Assembly: GCF_019754935.1 (NCBI RefSeq)
Contig: NZ_JAGSOA010000002.1
Coordinates: 186,001-250,000 of the forward strand
Source of the DNA: Corynebacterium parakroppenstedtii
GTDB taxonomy: Bacteria; Actinomycetota; Actinomycetes; Mycobacteriales; Mycobacteriaceae
Length of the DNA stretch: 64,000 nt
Direction of reading: 5' to 3'
Shown one piece after another: positions 34,083 to 42,608 of this stretch. Position 1 is the stretch's first letter. Every line of letters starts with the position of its first letter. Below the pieces are notes generated by a model that did not search any database, was not told where the DNA came from, and saw nothing but the letters and a program-made list of their open reading frames with translations. Position numbers and translations under genes: made by a program.

Positions 34083-34400
34083 ATGGCTTACACCATCGTG
34101 GAACCCTGCGTTGACGTGAAGGATAAGGCATGTGTTGAGGAATGCCCGGTTGACTGCATCTACGAGGGCGTTCGCAGTCTATACATCCACCCCGACGAAT
34201 GTGTCGATTGCGGGGCGTGCGAACCGGTGTGTCCCGTGGAAGCGATCTTCTATGAGGATGACGTCCCCGACGAGTGGATCGACTACAACGACGCGAACGC
34301 CGCGTTCTTCGACGATCTCGGATCGCCGGGTGGTGCTGCCCGTCTGGGGCCACAGGATTTCGACGCGCCCCTCGTCGCAGAGCTTCCGCCGCAAGCCTAG
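34083..34400 (+). CDS. fdxC: 7Fe ferredoxin (FdxC/FdxA type)
   Basis: 105 aa. Cysteines at 9, 17, 21, 25, 40, 43, 46 and 50 give the C-x7-C-x3-C-P and C-x2-C-x2-C-x3-C-P patterns of ferredoxins with one 3Fe-4S and one 4Fe-4S cluster. The C-terminal half is acidic ([21 protein letters not shown]) as in actinobacterial FdxC. It should be a low-potential electron carrier in the cytosol. An excellent ribosome binding site (GAGGAGGAGA) precedes the ATG. dapC follows 120 bp later as in mycobacteria. Confidence 0.94.
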   Translation: MAYTIVEPCVDVKDKACVEECPVDCIYEGVRSLYIHPDECVDCGACEPVCPVEAIFYEDDVPDEWIDYNDANAAFFDDLGSPGGAARLGPQDFDAPLVAELPPQA

Positions 34401-34520
34401 GATTTCACTCGGGTTCCCGAACGCTATTGTTGGGATAGTATCGGGCTGTCCGATGATCGTATTTTTCTTCCTGTCCACTCGCGTCCCTGTGTCGCGTCCG
34501 TTTCTGCTGTGAGGCTTTGT

Positions 34521-35669
34521 ATGGCGCACCCGCCCCGTATTGTTCGTTCGTCTTTGCTTCCGGATTTCCCGTGGGATTCCCTCGCGGATGCTCGCGCGAA
34601 GGCCGAATCGCACCCGGATGGGTTCATCAACTTGTCGATGGGAACACCCGTCGATCCGGTTTCTCCTGCTGCTCAGCTGGGCCTGGCAGAAAACTCAGGG
34701 GCTCCCGGCTATCCGCAAACTGTCGGCACGCAGGAGTTGAGGAAGAGCATTGTCGACGCGATGACTCGTCGCTACGGCATCATCTCGCTTGATCCTGAGC
34801 GGCAGGTTTTGCCGGTGATTGGGACGAAGGAAGCGATTGCGTGGCTGCCATATCTTTTGGGGTTGGGCGAAGGGCACACCGTCGTGATCCCGGAGCTTGC
34901 TTACCCGACGTATGAGGTCGGTGCGTTGTTGGCGGGGGCGTCGATTGTCCGGGCGGATTCCACATTCCAGCTTGGCCCGCAGGCGCCGACGCTGATGTAC
35001 ATCAATTCGCCCTCAAACCCGACGGGCAAAGTTCTGGGCCTTGAGCACCTACGGAAAGTTGTGTCCTGGGCTCGGGAACGTGACGTCATCGTCGTCTCGG
35101 ATGAGTGTTACCTGGGCCTGGGTTGGACGACGAACGTTAACGGTGTTCGTGGTGAACGGCCCACGCCGCCGGTGTCCCTTCTTCACCCCGATGTCTGCGA
35201 TGGGGACACAACCAACCTGATCGCGGTTCATTCGCTATCGAAGACGTCGAACATGGCGTCGTATCGCTCTGGTTGGTTGGCCGGCGACGAGAAGCTCATC
35301 CACGAGCTGCTGGCGGTCCGCAAGCACGCGGGTTTCATGGTTCCTCAACCCATTCAGGCTGCCACTGTTGCCGCTTTGAAGGATGACGGTTTTGAGCAGC
35401 TCCAGCGGGAGATTTACCGGAACCGTCGTGAAATCCTCGCCGCGGCTCTTCGCGACGCTGGCTTTACTATCGACAATTCCGAAGCTGGCCTGTACCTGTG
35501 GTCCACTCGCGACGAGCCATGCCGAGACACCGTTGATTGGTTTGCAGAGCGCGGGATCCTTGTCGCCCCGGGCGAGTTCTATGGTCCGAAAGGTGTTAAA
35601 CACGTTCGCGTTGCGCTGACGGGCACTGATGATCAGATCACCGCTGCAGCCCAGCGGATCGCGGGGTAG
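34521..35669 (+). CDS. dapC: N-succinyldiaminopimelate aminotransferase
   Basis: 382 aa from the ATG at 34521, six bases after GTGAGG. Fold-type I PLP aminotransferase: INLSMGTPVDPVS at the N-terminus, YINSPSNPTGKVL (Asn contacting PLP), VSDECYLGLGW and the Schiff-base lysine in SLSKTSNMASYRSGW, with the phosphate-cup arginine. C-terminal RVALTGTDDQI contains the substrate-carboxylate arginine. It converts N-succinyl-2-amino-6-oxopimelate to N-succinyl-LL-DAP for lysine and peptidoglycan. Placed after fdxC as in mycobacteria and near dapD and dapE. Confidence 0.93.
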   Translation: MAHPPRIVRSSLLPDFPWDSLADARAKAESHPDGFINLSMGTPVDPVSPAAQLGLAENSGAPGYPQTVGTQELRKSIVDAMTRRYGIISLDPERQVLPVIGTKEAIAWLPYLLGLGEGHTVVIPELAYPTYEVGALLAGASIVRADSTFQLGPQAPTLMYINSPSNPTGKVLGLEHLRKVVSWARERDVIVVSDECYLGLGWTTNVNGVRGERPTPPVSLLHPDVCDGDTTNLIAVHSLSKTSNMASYRSGWLAGDEKLIHELLAVRKHAGFMVPQPIQAATVAALKDDGFEQLQREIYRNRREILAAALRDAGFTIDNSEAGLYLWSTRDEPCRDTVDWFAERGILVAPGEFYGPKGVKHVRVALTGTDDQITAAAQRIAG

Positions 35670-35677
35670 AGGTTAGG

Positions 35678-35878
35678 TCACCAGCGCCCTGACCTGTCCC
35701 TCCACACCCGCAGGCCGAGCCCCACGACCAAGCTGATCATCACGATCGCAGCGATAATTTTTACCGCGGTGTAGGGGACAAAGGCGCACGCCACGCACAC
35801 CACCAGCACAACAATCAGACTGGTTGTTTGTGCTCGGTCTAATTCAGTGGGGCGTGGGGGCTTGGTTTGCTTCGCCAT
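35678..35878 (-). CDS. small membrane protein (66 aa)
   Basis: ATG at 35878 with GAAAGA just upstream; the longer frame to 35950 would run into dapD and is rejected. The product has a basic, proline-containing N-terminus (MAKQTKPPRPTELDRA) and two hydrophobic helices (TSLIVVLVVCVACAFV and IIAAIVMISLVVGLGLRVW), ending in a basic tail, so a two-pass inner-membrane protein. It begins 23 bp after the dapD stop and may be cotranscribed. It converges on dapC with 8 bp between stops. No family recognised. Confidence 0.7.
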   Translation of the reverse strand: MAKQTKPPRPTELDRAQTTSLIVVLVVCVACAFVPYTAVKIIAAIVMISLVVGLGLRVWRDRSGRW

Positions 35879-35901
35879 GTCTTTCAAAAACTTTTTGTTG
35901 T

Positions 35902-36891
35902 TTAGTTCGCGTGAAGATCGTCGTTCAGCGTCACCGTGGAGGACTGCCATGCAACGGCTTCCACGGATCCCGACAGGGAATTGCGGCGAAACAGAATGTT
36001 GTTCGCACCCGAGAGCTGAGCGGCCTTAATCGGTGAGCTGTCCTTCAGCCCCATCGCGTCCGCAACAGGTCCGCGGGCAACGACCTTGGTGCCGTAGGTG
36101 ATGTACAGCCCGGCTTCGACCACACAGTCATTACCGAGGGAAATCCCGACACCGGAGTTGGCTCCCAGGAGGCAGCGCTGCCCAATAGAGATGACCTCTT
36201 TGCCGCCGCCGGACAGCGTCCCCATGATGGAGGCTCCACCGCCGATATCGGTGCCGTCATCAACGACGACGCCGCCGGAAATGCGTCCTTCCACCATGGA
36301 GTGCCCGAGTGTGCCGGCGTTGAAGTTGACGAAGCCCTCGTGCATGACCGTGGTGCCGGGCGCTAAGTGTGCCCCCAGGCGGACACGGTCGGCGTCGCCA
36401 ATTCGTACACCGCTGGGCATGACGTAATCCACCATGCGCGGGAATTTATCCACGGAGAACACGGTGACGGGGCCGCGGGTCGATAGCCGCGCACGCGTCG
36501 ATTCGAAGTTCTCGGTGGAGCAGGGGCCGTAATTCGTCCACACGACGTTGGTCAGTTTGCCGAAAATTCCCTCCACGTTCACGGTGTGGGGACGTGTGAT
36601 GCGGTGAGATAAAAGGTGAAGGCGCAGGTAGGCGTCGTAAGCATCGGTGGGCGGGGTTGAGAGGTCTTTAATCTGAGTACGGATCGCGACACGACGCACG
36701 TGGCGATCTTCGTCGCTGTGTGCCGCCGCAGCGAGTTCCTCGGGGGCGTCGGAACCGAGCTCAGTGGTGGTGGCGTCGCTGATGTCGTCGTTGAGAGACG
36801 GGGACGGGAACCACGAATCCAGAACGATTCCGTCGTCGGTGATGGTGGCAAGACCATCGGCAATGGCACCTGTAGTTAAAAATGAAGTCAT
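35902..36891 (-). CDS. dapD: tetrahydrodipicolinate N-succinyltransferase
   Basis: 329 aa from the ATG at 36891, which gives the family-like N-terminus ([19 protein letters not shown]); a GTG at 36921 is rejected. The C-terminal half is a left-handed beta helix with hexapeptide repeats ([26 protein letters not shown] shape, [43 protein letters not shown]). It transfers succinyl from succinyl-CoA in the DAP/lysine pathway. It belongs to the actinobacterial long form with an N-terminal globular domain. TATTGT lies seven bases before the ATG, so the mRNA is probably leaderless. Confidence 0.94.
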   Translation of the reverse strand: MTSFLTTGAIADGLATITDDGIVLDSWFPSPSLNDDISDATTTELGSDAPEELAAAAHSDEDRHVRRVAIRTQIKDLSTPPTDAYDAYLRLHLLSHRITRPHTVNVEGIFGKLTNVVWTNYGPCSTENFESTRARLSTRGPVTVFSVDKFPRMVDYVMPSGVRIGDADRVRLGAHLAPGTTVMHEGFVNFNAGTLGHSMVEGRISGGVVVDDGTDIGGGASIMGTLSGGGKEVISIGQRCLLGANSGVGISLGNDCVVEAGLYITYGTKVVARGPVADAMGLKDSSPIKAAQLSGANNILFRRNSLSGSVEAVAWQSSTVTLNDDLHAN

Positions 36892-36898
36892 AGGGGCC

Positions 36899-36904
36899 AC
36901 AATA
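36899..36904 (-). promoter_or_regulatory. -10 box TATTGT of dapD
   Basis: Minus-strand TATTGT, 7-base spacer, ATG at 36891; no ribosome binding site. Confidence 0.5.
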
Positions 36905-36957
36905 CCCAAGCGTTGCGACACACGACGTCGAGGTACGCAGAGGCCCCGGTGAAGCGC

Positions 36958-38361
36958 CTACTTCGCAGGAACCGCCGACGCATTCCGACGACGGGCCACA
37001 GCCGACAAGGCAACCAGTGCGGCGAAGAATACACCAACGGCAATGACTTGTGGTCGCGCGGAATCGTCGAAAAGCATGAGAACGGTCAACGCCAGCAAAC
37101 CAATCAGCGCGACATAACTCATGTACGGATATCCCCACATTTTCACGGGGAGTGTGCCTTCTGCTTCCAATTCGGGCCGCAACTTGATCTCTGAGGCGGC
37201 GATCATGAACCACAGCACCAAGAGCGAACCACCGACGATGTTGAAGAACAACTCGATGAGGTTCGCCGGTCCCCAGATCTGAAGCGCCACGGACAAGTAA
37301 GCTAGCGCCATCGAGAGGCACACCGCGCGTGTGGGGACCCCTTCGTGGTTCGTCTTGGTGAAGAATTTCAGGCCGTCGCCCTCTTTGGACATGGCGTAAA
37401 TCACGCGGGAGGTGGCGTAAATCTGCGCGTTAAATGCCGAGAGCAGCGCCAACGTAATAATTATCTCCATGAAACCAACGACGCCGGGGATCTTTGCCTG
37501 AGCAAGGACGCGCGTGAAGGGGGAATCGGCAGCACCTTCTGCTTGGCCCAAGGTCGAATAGGGAAGCAGGAAGATAATGACCAGCACAGATCCTAGGTAG
37601 AACACCGAGATACGCAAAATGACCGACCGTACAGCCGTGGCGATAGCACGGCTCGGGTTCTCAGACTCAGCGGCCGCGATGGTCACAATCTCGATGCCGC
37701 CGAAAGCGAAGGCGACGGCGAGCAGACCAGCAGCGATCCCACCCACGCCGTTCGGGGCGAAGCCGGATTCCCTCACATGTTCAAACCCGACCATGTTGTG
37801 CCCGGGGAGAAGTCCGAAGATCAGGAGGACGCCGACGACCAGGAAAAAGACGATAACCGCGACTTTGATAAACGCGAACCAGTACTCGAATTCGCCGAAA
37901 CCGCGGACTTTAGCCATGTTGATGAAGGTGAAGATGATGACGCAGATGAGCGCTGGAATCCAGCCGTCGACACCGAACCAATTACCAATAAACGCACCGG
38001 CACCGGTGATTTCAGCACCCATGACCATGACCAGCATGAACCAGTACAACCAGCCGGTGGAAAAACCAGCCCATTGACCGAAAGCTTGTCGGGAATATGC
38101 AGAGAATGTTCCTGTATTGGGGCGGGCGGCACCGAGTTCACCCAGCATCCGCATCACCAGAACAACGAGGAATCCGGCAACGATATAGGAGATCAAGACT
38201 GCCGGTCCCGCGGCTTTAATGCCGACGCCTGTTCCAAGGAAGAGCCCTGCGCCGATGGCAGATCCCAAACCCATCATCGTGAGGTGCCGAACTTTCAACC
38301 CATGTCCCAGTTGCGAGGAGGAATCAGAAGATTCATCGCCCTGTGAAGCATTGTTCGTCAT
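36958..38361 (-). CDS. amino-acid permease (APC superfamily)
   Basis: 467 aa from the ATG at 38361, with AAGGGC upstream. Twelve hydrophobic helices are expected. The first carries the APC signature GLGSAIGAGLFLGTGVGI (unwound helix that binds the amino group), and the region RMLGELGAARPNTGTFSAYSR follows as in the GABA/AnsP/CycA subgroup. It imports an amino acid with protons; candidates are GABA, asparagine, or D-Ala/D-Ser/Gly. It sits between dapD and dapE, but this does not by itself indicate lysine or DAP as substrate. Confidence 0.9.
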   Translation of the reverse strand: MTNNASQGDESSDSSSQLGHGLKVRHLTMMGLGSAIGAGLFLGTGVGIKAAGPAVLISYIVAGFLVVLVMRMLGELGAARPNTGTFSAYSRQAFGQWAGFSTGWLYWFMLVMVMGAEITGAGAFIGNWFGVDGWIPALICVIIFTFINMAKVRGFGEFEYWFAFIKVAVIVFFLVVGVLLIFGLLPGHNMVGFEHVRESGFAPNGVGGIAAGLLAVAFAFGGIEIVTIAAAESENPSRAIATAVRSVILRISVFYLGSVLVIIFLLPYSTLGQAEGAADSPFTRVLAQAKIPGVVGFMEIIITLALLSAFNAQIYATSRVIYAMSKEGDGLKFFTKTNHEGVPTRAVCLSMALAYLSVALQIWGPANLIELFFNIVGGSLLVLWFMIAASEIKLRPELEAEGTLPVKMWGYPYMSYVALIGLLALTVLMLFDDSARPQVIAVGVFFAALVALSAVARRRNASAVPAK

Positions 38362-38528
38362 GAAGTGCCCTTTGGTATTGGGGGAGCAGTGAGCTACGCG
38401 CCCATGCTGATACATCTATTCAATCTGTTCAGAATAGCGGGTTCGTTACTCAGGGGTGACCACGGCGTCGGTAAAGCACGGGAATCTCGCGCGAATACAT
38501 CGCGCATGCGCGTGTTCGCCCCGGCGGT

Positions 38529-38534
38529 TAGTCT
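38529..38534 (+). promoter_or_regulatory. -10 box TAGTCT of dapE
   Basis: TAGTCT, 6-base spacer, GTG at 38541. Leaderless start predicted. Confidence 0.45.
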
Positions 38535-38540
38535 GGTGGC

Positions 38541-39674
38541 GTGATTGACCTGACTCAGCACCCCATTGATCTCACCAGGGCACTCGTTGACATTGAGAGT
38601 GTCTCTAAGAATGAAAAAAATATTGCCGACGCCGTCGAGGCAGCGCTCCGAGCCGTCGCTGTGTCCTCCGACGAGGCGAATGGCATAACGGTTGAGCGTT
38701 TTAATAACACCGTGATGGCCAAAACCAACCGAGGTTTGCCCTCACGAGTGGTGTTGGCAGGCCACCTGGACACTGTGCCGATTGCCGACAATGTTCCCTC
38801 CACGCGGGGCACAGACAAGGACGGTCGCGACACACTCTTCGGCTGCGGAACCGTCGACATGAAGTCGGGCGATGCGGTGTTCCTCCACGCCTTCGCCCAA
38901 TTAGCCGAGTCACCAGACCTGGCCCGCGACATGACGATCATCATGTATGAGGCGGAGGAAATCGCGGCCACAGAAAATGGGCTGAGGAAATTAGCTGAAC
39001 ATTCCCCCGAGTGGTTGCAGGGCGATATCGCCATCTTGGGTGAACCCTCGGGTGCCGTGATCGAGGCGGGATGCCAGGGCAGTGTCCGCGTCAAAGTGAC
39101 CGCCTTGGGCGAGCGAGCTCACTCGGCTCGATCGTGGCTGGGAGACAATGCCATGCACAAACTAGCCCCGGTCATCGCGCGCGCTGCCGCCCATGATGGG
39201 GACAAAATCGTCGAGATCGACGGCTTGGAGTACCACGAGGGCTTCAACATCGTGATGTGCGAATCGGGAGTGGCCACCAACACGATCCCCGACGAGGCAT
39301 GGATGTTCGTGAACTACCGCTTCGCGCCGGGAAAGTCGACACAGCAAGCGTTGGATGAGACCTTCGCGATTATCGGCGTCGGCACTCCTGGTAATCCGGA
39401 GCCTGGTTTTCGCCTCGATATCGACGATGAATCCCCCGGTGCGCTACCGGGCTTGCATCATGCCGCCGCTGCCGAGCTCATTGAGGTGACTGGTGGGAAT
39501 GTTCGTGCGAAATATGGGTGGACGGACGTTGCTCGTTTTGCTGCGATGGGAATTCCTGCGGTCAATTTTGGCCCCGGCGATCCGGCCTTCGCTCATAAAA
39601 AAGATGAGCAGTGCCCAGTAGAGATGATTACCGACGTATCAGACCAGATCATGGCTTATCTGACGAGTAAGTGA
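38541..39674 (+). CDS. dapE: succinyl-diaminopimelate desuccinylase
   Basis: 377 aa. M20 metallopeptidase fold: first zinc ligand region VLAGHLDTVPIADN, bridging aspartate in GCGTVDMKSGDAVFLH, the catalytic/ligand glutamates in YEAEEIA, and a histidine near the C-terminus (GDPAFAHKKDEQCP). The lid domain is in the middle. It hydrolyses N-succinyl-LL-DAP to LL-DAP and succinate. GTG start; a TANNNT box lies six bases upstream and no ribosome binding site is visible. The LOG gene follows 16 bp after the stop, so they probably form an operon. Confidence 0.93.
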   Translation: MIDLTQHPIDLTRALVDIESVSKNEKNIADAVEAALRAVAVSSDEANGITVERFNNTVMAKTNRGLPSRVVLAGHLDTVPIADNVPSTRGTDKDGRDTLFGCGTVDMKSGDAVFLHAFAQLAESPDLARDMTIIMYEAEEIAATENGLRKLAEHSPEWLQGDIAILGEPSGAVIEAGCQGSVRVKVTALGERAHSARSWLGDNAMHKLAPVIARAAAHDGDKIVEIDGLEYHEGFNIVMCESGVATNTIPDEAWMFVNYRFAPGKSTQQALDETFAIIGVGTPGNPEPGFRLDIDDESPGALPGLHHAAAAELIEVTGGNVRAKYGWTDVARFAAMGIPAVNFGPGDPAFAHKKDEQCPVEMITDVSDQIMAYLTSK

Positions 39675-39690
39675 CGGGAAGGACGGCACG

Positions 39691-40647
39691 ATGGGGCGTA
39701 AGACATCCCGCATGATGGGCGGGAAGGATGACGATCGAGGTCATTTGCGATTCCGGGGCCCGGTGGTGTTTCGCGATCGCGGTGGCAAAGCACATGACCA
39801 CACGCACGCACGATCCACTACCGACCAGCGCCTCCTGGACGTTCAGAAAGATGCGGACTGGTTGCACACCGATCCGTGGCGGGTCCTGCGCATCCAAAGT
39901 GAGTTCGTAGAAGGATTCGGCGCTCTTGCCGAGATCCCTCGTGCGGTCACTGTATTTGGTTCTGCCCGCGCCGAAGTAGATTCACCATACTATAAAAAGG
40001 GCGTCGAGGTTGGTCGCGCGCTGCACGAAGCCGGGTACGGCGTCATCACCGGCGGTGGCCCGGGGCTGATGGAAGCGGCGAACCGCGGTTGCGCGGAGGC
40101 CGGTGGCTTGTCCATCGGGTTGGGCATTGAGCTTCCTCATGAGCAAAATTTAAATGCCTGGGTCAACCTCGGTCTGAATTTCCGCTACTTCTTCGTCCGC
40201 AAGACAATGTTCCTGAAATATTCCCAGGCATTCGTGTGCCTCCCGGGTGGTTTCGGGACGATGGACGAGCTCTTCGAAGCTCTGGTTCTAGTCCAAACTG
40301 GGAAGGTGACTCGATACCCCATTGTGCTGATCGGGACTGAGTTCTGGTCGGGCTTGGTGGACTGGATTCGGGATCGCCTGATTAGTGAAAAGATGGTGTC
40401 GCCCGAAGACCCAGATCTCTTCCTCGTGACGGATGACATCGAGGAGGCCGTGGGCTACATTACGACGAAGCACGAAGGCTTTGTGGAGGAATTGGGGCGT
40501 CGGTTAGAGGAAAACAGTCTTTCCCATTCGCAGCGGGCTGGAATTTTGCGCAGTGTAGGGAAGCTCGCTGAGGACGGCGATGCGTCCAGCTCGGAGCCGT
40601 CCGGTGACCACGATTCCTCTGATGGTGGCTCCTCTCGTGACGCATAA
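39691..40647 (+). CDS. LOG family protein (cytokinin riboside 5'-monophosphate phosphoribohydrolase type)
   Basis: 318 aa with GGAAGGA seven bases before the ATG. Rossmann-like nucleotide fold with the LOG signatures GGGPGLMEAANRG and PGGFGTMDELFEAL; VFGSARA and the FRYFFVRKTMF segment match the Rv1205 type. Such proteins release the base from nucleoside 5'-monophosphates; the mycobacterial member makes cytokinin-like adenines. A hydrophilic N-terminal tail of about 60 residues and a Ser/Asp-rich C-terminus flank the core. Located between dapE and folP2 and overlapping the latter. Confidence 0.9.
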   Translation: MGRKTSRMMGGKDDDRGHLRFRGPVVFRDRGGKAHDHTHARSTTDQRLLDVQKDADWLHTDPWRVLRIQSEFVEGFGALAEIPRAVTVFGSARAEVDSPYYKKGVEVGRALHEAGYGVITGGGPGLMEAANRGCAEAGGLSIGLGIELPHEQNLNAWVNLGLNFRYFFVRKTMFLKYSQAFVCLPGGFGTMDELFEALVLVQTGKVTRYPIVLIGTEFWSGLVDWIRDRLISEKMVSPEDPDLFLVTDDIEEAVGYITTKHEGFVEELGRRLEENSLSHSQRAGILRSVGKLAEDGDASSSEPSGDHDSSDGGSSRDA

Positions 40648-41584
40648 TTATCATGGTGCCGAGCCCGATCACGGGGAGTCGGATTCCGCCACTACCCAAG
40701 GGGTGAGTAACGCGTCGGGCCCTGGAGGTCGCCCCCGCAGTTTTTACCAATCTAGCGCTTTACCAGCGATGATGGCGATTGTTAACCGCACTCCCGACTC
40801 TTTTTATGACAAGGGAGCAACGTTTACCGACGACGCAGCCCTGGCGCGGGTGAGAAGGTGCGTCGACGCCGGCGCGGAGATCATTGACATCGGTGGTGTC
40901 AAAGCGGGCCGGGGCGATCCTGTCTCGATCGCCGAAGAGATCGATAGGGTAGTGCCCTTTGTTTCTGCTGTGCGTGAGGAATTTCCCTCGGTTCACATCA
41001 GTGTGGATACCTATCGTGCCCCCGTCGGGGAGGCTGCAATTACCGCGGGTGCGGACCTGATTAACGATACGTGGGCGGGGGCAGACCCCGAGCTCGTCGA
41101 AGTCGCTGGTCATTATCACCGGGGCTATGTGTGTTCGCACACGGGAGGCATGGAGCCGCGCACGTTGCCACGTCGTGTTCATTATGACGACCTAGTCGGT
41201 GATGTCATTCGCTCCACGACACAGCGCGCAGAACATGCGGTGAACTGCGGCGTTCCCGAGGATAAAGTCCTCATCGATCCGACCCATGATTTCGGGAAGA
41301 ACACTTTTCATAGTTTGGCGTTGGTGCGTCATGCTCGCGATCTCGTGTCGACGGGGTGGCCGGTGCTCATGGCCCTATCGAATAAGGACTTCGTGGGAGA
41401 AACCGTCGGGCGTCCGGTGGATCAGCGATTGGCAGGCACCCTGGCGGCAACTGCCCTGGCAGCGGCCCAGGGTGTGCCCGTGTTTCGTGTTCACGAGGTG
41501 GCCGAAAACCTGGATGCGTGCCGCATGGCATTGGCAGTGCAGGGCATTATTCCGCCGTATGCGACGACTCGCGGTGTGGAGTGA
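40622..41584 (+). CDS. folP2: dihydropteroate synthase-like protein FolP2
   Basis: 320 aa if the ATG at 40622 (overlapping the LOG gene by 26 bp) is used; later starts at 40703 or about 40766 are possible because the conserved core only begins at MAIVNRTPDSFYDKGATF. TIM-barrel DHPS motifs follow: IDIGGVKAGRGDPVSI, ISVDTYRAPVGE, DLINDTWAG, LIDPTHDFGKN, VLMALSNKDFVGET. The NRTPDSFYDKG form marks the FolP2 group; the M. leprae FolP2 was reported not to act as a dihydropteroate synthase, so the reaction here is open. Start choice is uncertain. Confidence 0.88.
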   Translation: MVAPLVTHNYHGAEPDHGESDSATTQGVSNASGPGGRPRSFYQSSALPAMMAIVNRTPDSFYDKGATFTDDAALARVRRCVDAGAEIIDIGGVKAGRGDPVSIAEEIDRVVPFVSAVREEFPSVHISVDTYRAPVGEAAITAGADLINDTWAGADPELVEVAGHYHRGYVCSHTGGMEPRTLPRRVHYDDLVGDVIRSTTQRAEHAVNCGVPEDKVLIDPTHDFGKNTFHSLALVRHARDLVSTGWPVLMALSNKDFVGETVGRPVDQRLAGTLAATALAAAQGVPVFRVHEVAENLDACRMALAVQGIIPPYATTRGVE

Positions 41585-41610
41585 GAACATATCGAACGCG
41601 CGGCAATCAG

Positions 41611-41616
41611 TAGACT
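41611..41616 (+). promoter_or_regulatory. -10 box TAGACT of the DivIVA-domain gene
   Basis: TAGACT, 6-base spacer, GTG at 41623. It argues against the ATG at 41617, which would lie directly against the box. Confidence 0.5.
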
Positions 41617-41622
41617 ATGCAC

Positions 41623-42219
41623 GTGCTGTATTGGATTGTGACCCTCATTGTCCTCATCGTTGTCTCTGCCGGTTTGTGGTGGGTGTTCTCCTCCTTGTTC
41701 GGCCGGGGAGAAGAATTAGGCCCCGCCGAACGCCCTGATGAGCGGAAAGACTTAGAGCCTGGCGCCACCGTTGGTCCCGATGAATTATCGACGATGCGCT
41801 TTTCCTTGTCCTTCCGCGGTTATTCCCCGCGCGAAGTTGATATGGCGCTGCAACGCGCCAAGGAACACATGATCGAGCTGGAGCACGACCGGGATCGTTA
41901 TCGACGTCGCGCCGATGACGCAGAAGAACAGTTGAAGGCCTCGGGTGCTGGCACGGCCGCCAGCAACGACGCGGGCGATGCCGAGGGTACAGCGAAGGCA
42001 GGAAGTGCACCTGTGGGATTCCAATCGGACGGGGCTCAGTCCACGCATGGATCAGCCGAAGCTGCAGATCATGGAGAGGTGTCTCACTCCGGGGACACAC
42101 ACGTCGACGATCACCACCAGCACTCTAGCCATCAGAACTCTGCTCACTCGAATTCCGCGAAGACGAACCGTGCTCAGGGGAAGCGTAAGAAAAAGCGCAA
42201 GAAATCGAAGCGTCGGTAA
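41623..42219 (+). CDS. membrane-anchored DivIVA-domain protein
   Basis: 198 aa. One N-terminal membrane helix (YWIVTLIVLIVVSAGLWWVF) is followed by an acidic stretch, then a DivIVA-like segment STMRFSLSFRGYSPREVDMAL and a short coiled coil (KEHMIELEHDRDRYRRRADDAEEQL). The remainder is low complexity: Ala/Gly/Ser-rich, then His/Ser-rich, ending in a run of Lys and Arg (KRKKKRKKSKRR). DivIVA segments recognise curved membrane or polar growth sites in this order, so a role in cell-wall growth or division is plausible. GTG 41623 was chosen from the -10 box. Position matches Rv1209 in mycobacteria. Confidence 0.78.
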   Translation: MLYWIVTLIVLIVVSAGLWWVFSSLFGRGEELGPAERPDERKDLEPGATVGPDELSTMRFSLSFRGYSPREVDMALQRAKEHMIELEHDRDRYRRRADDAEEQLKASGAGTAASNDAGDAEGTAKAGSAPVGFQSDGAQSTHGSAEAADHGEVSHSGDTHVDDHHQHSSHQNSAHSNSAKTNRAQGKRKKKRKKSKRR

Positions 42220-42364
42220 GAGCGTCGTTAACAGCGTCCGCAATGGCATCGGGGGAGGTAGGAGCACGGCTGCAGAGGCCCGGATTGGCGGTTGTCGCAA
42301 CGCTTTTGGGAAAACAGGGCTACTCTGGAGGTATCAAGCTTTTTATAGTGAAGGGATTTCGCCC

Positions 42365-42532
42365 ATGGCAGCAATGAAGCCCCGGACCGGTGATGGCCCG
42401 ATGGAAGCAGTTGAAGAAGGACGCAAGATTGTGATGCGTATTCCAACTGACGGTGGCGGCCGTTTGGTCGTCGAACTTAACCACGAGGAAGCCGGTGAGC
42501 TTGCCTCGGTATTATCAGAAGCTGCTGGTTAG
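42365..42532 (+). CDS. DUF3117 small protein
   Basis: 55 aa: it begins MAAMKPRTGDGPMEAVEEG and continues GRKIVMRIPTDGGGRLVVEL, nearly invariant across actinobacteria (Rv1211 in mycobacteria). AAGGGA precedes the ATG at normal spacing, and TATAGT at 42344-42349 could be its -10 box. Soluble, no known function; interaction with calmodulin-like calcium binding has been proposed for the mycobacterial protein but is not evident here. Flanked by the DivIVA-domain and methyltransferase genes. Confidence 0.92.
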   Translation: MAAMKPRTGDGPMEAVEEGRKIVMRIPTDGGGRLVVELNHEEAGELASVLSEAAG

Positions 42533-42608
42533 GCACAGTAATCGCCCGATGTCTGGTGCGCTGGCTAGAGTAGAGTCCACACGTTATCGATTGAAGATGA
42601 GGTAGACC

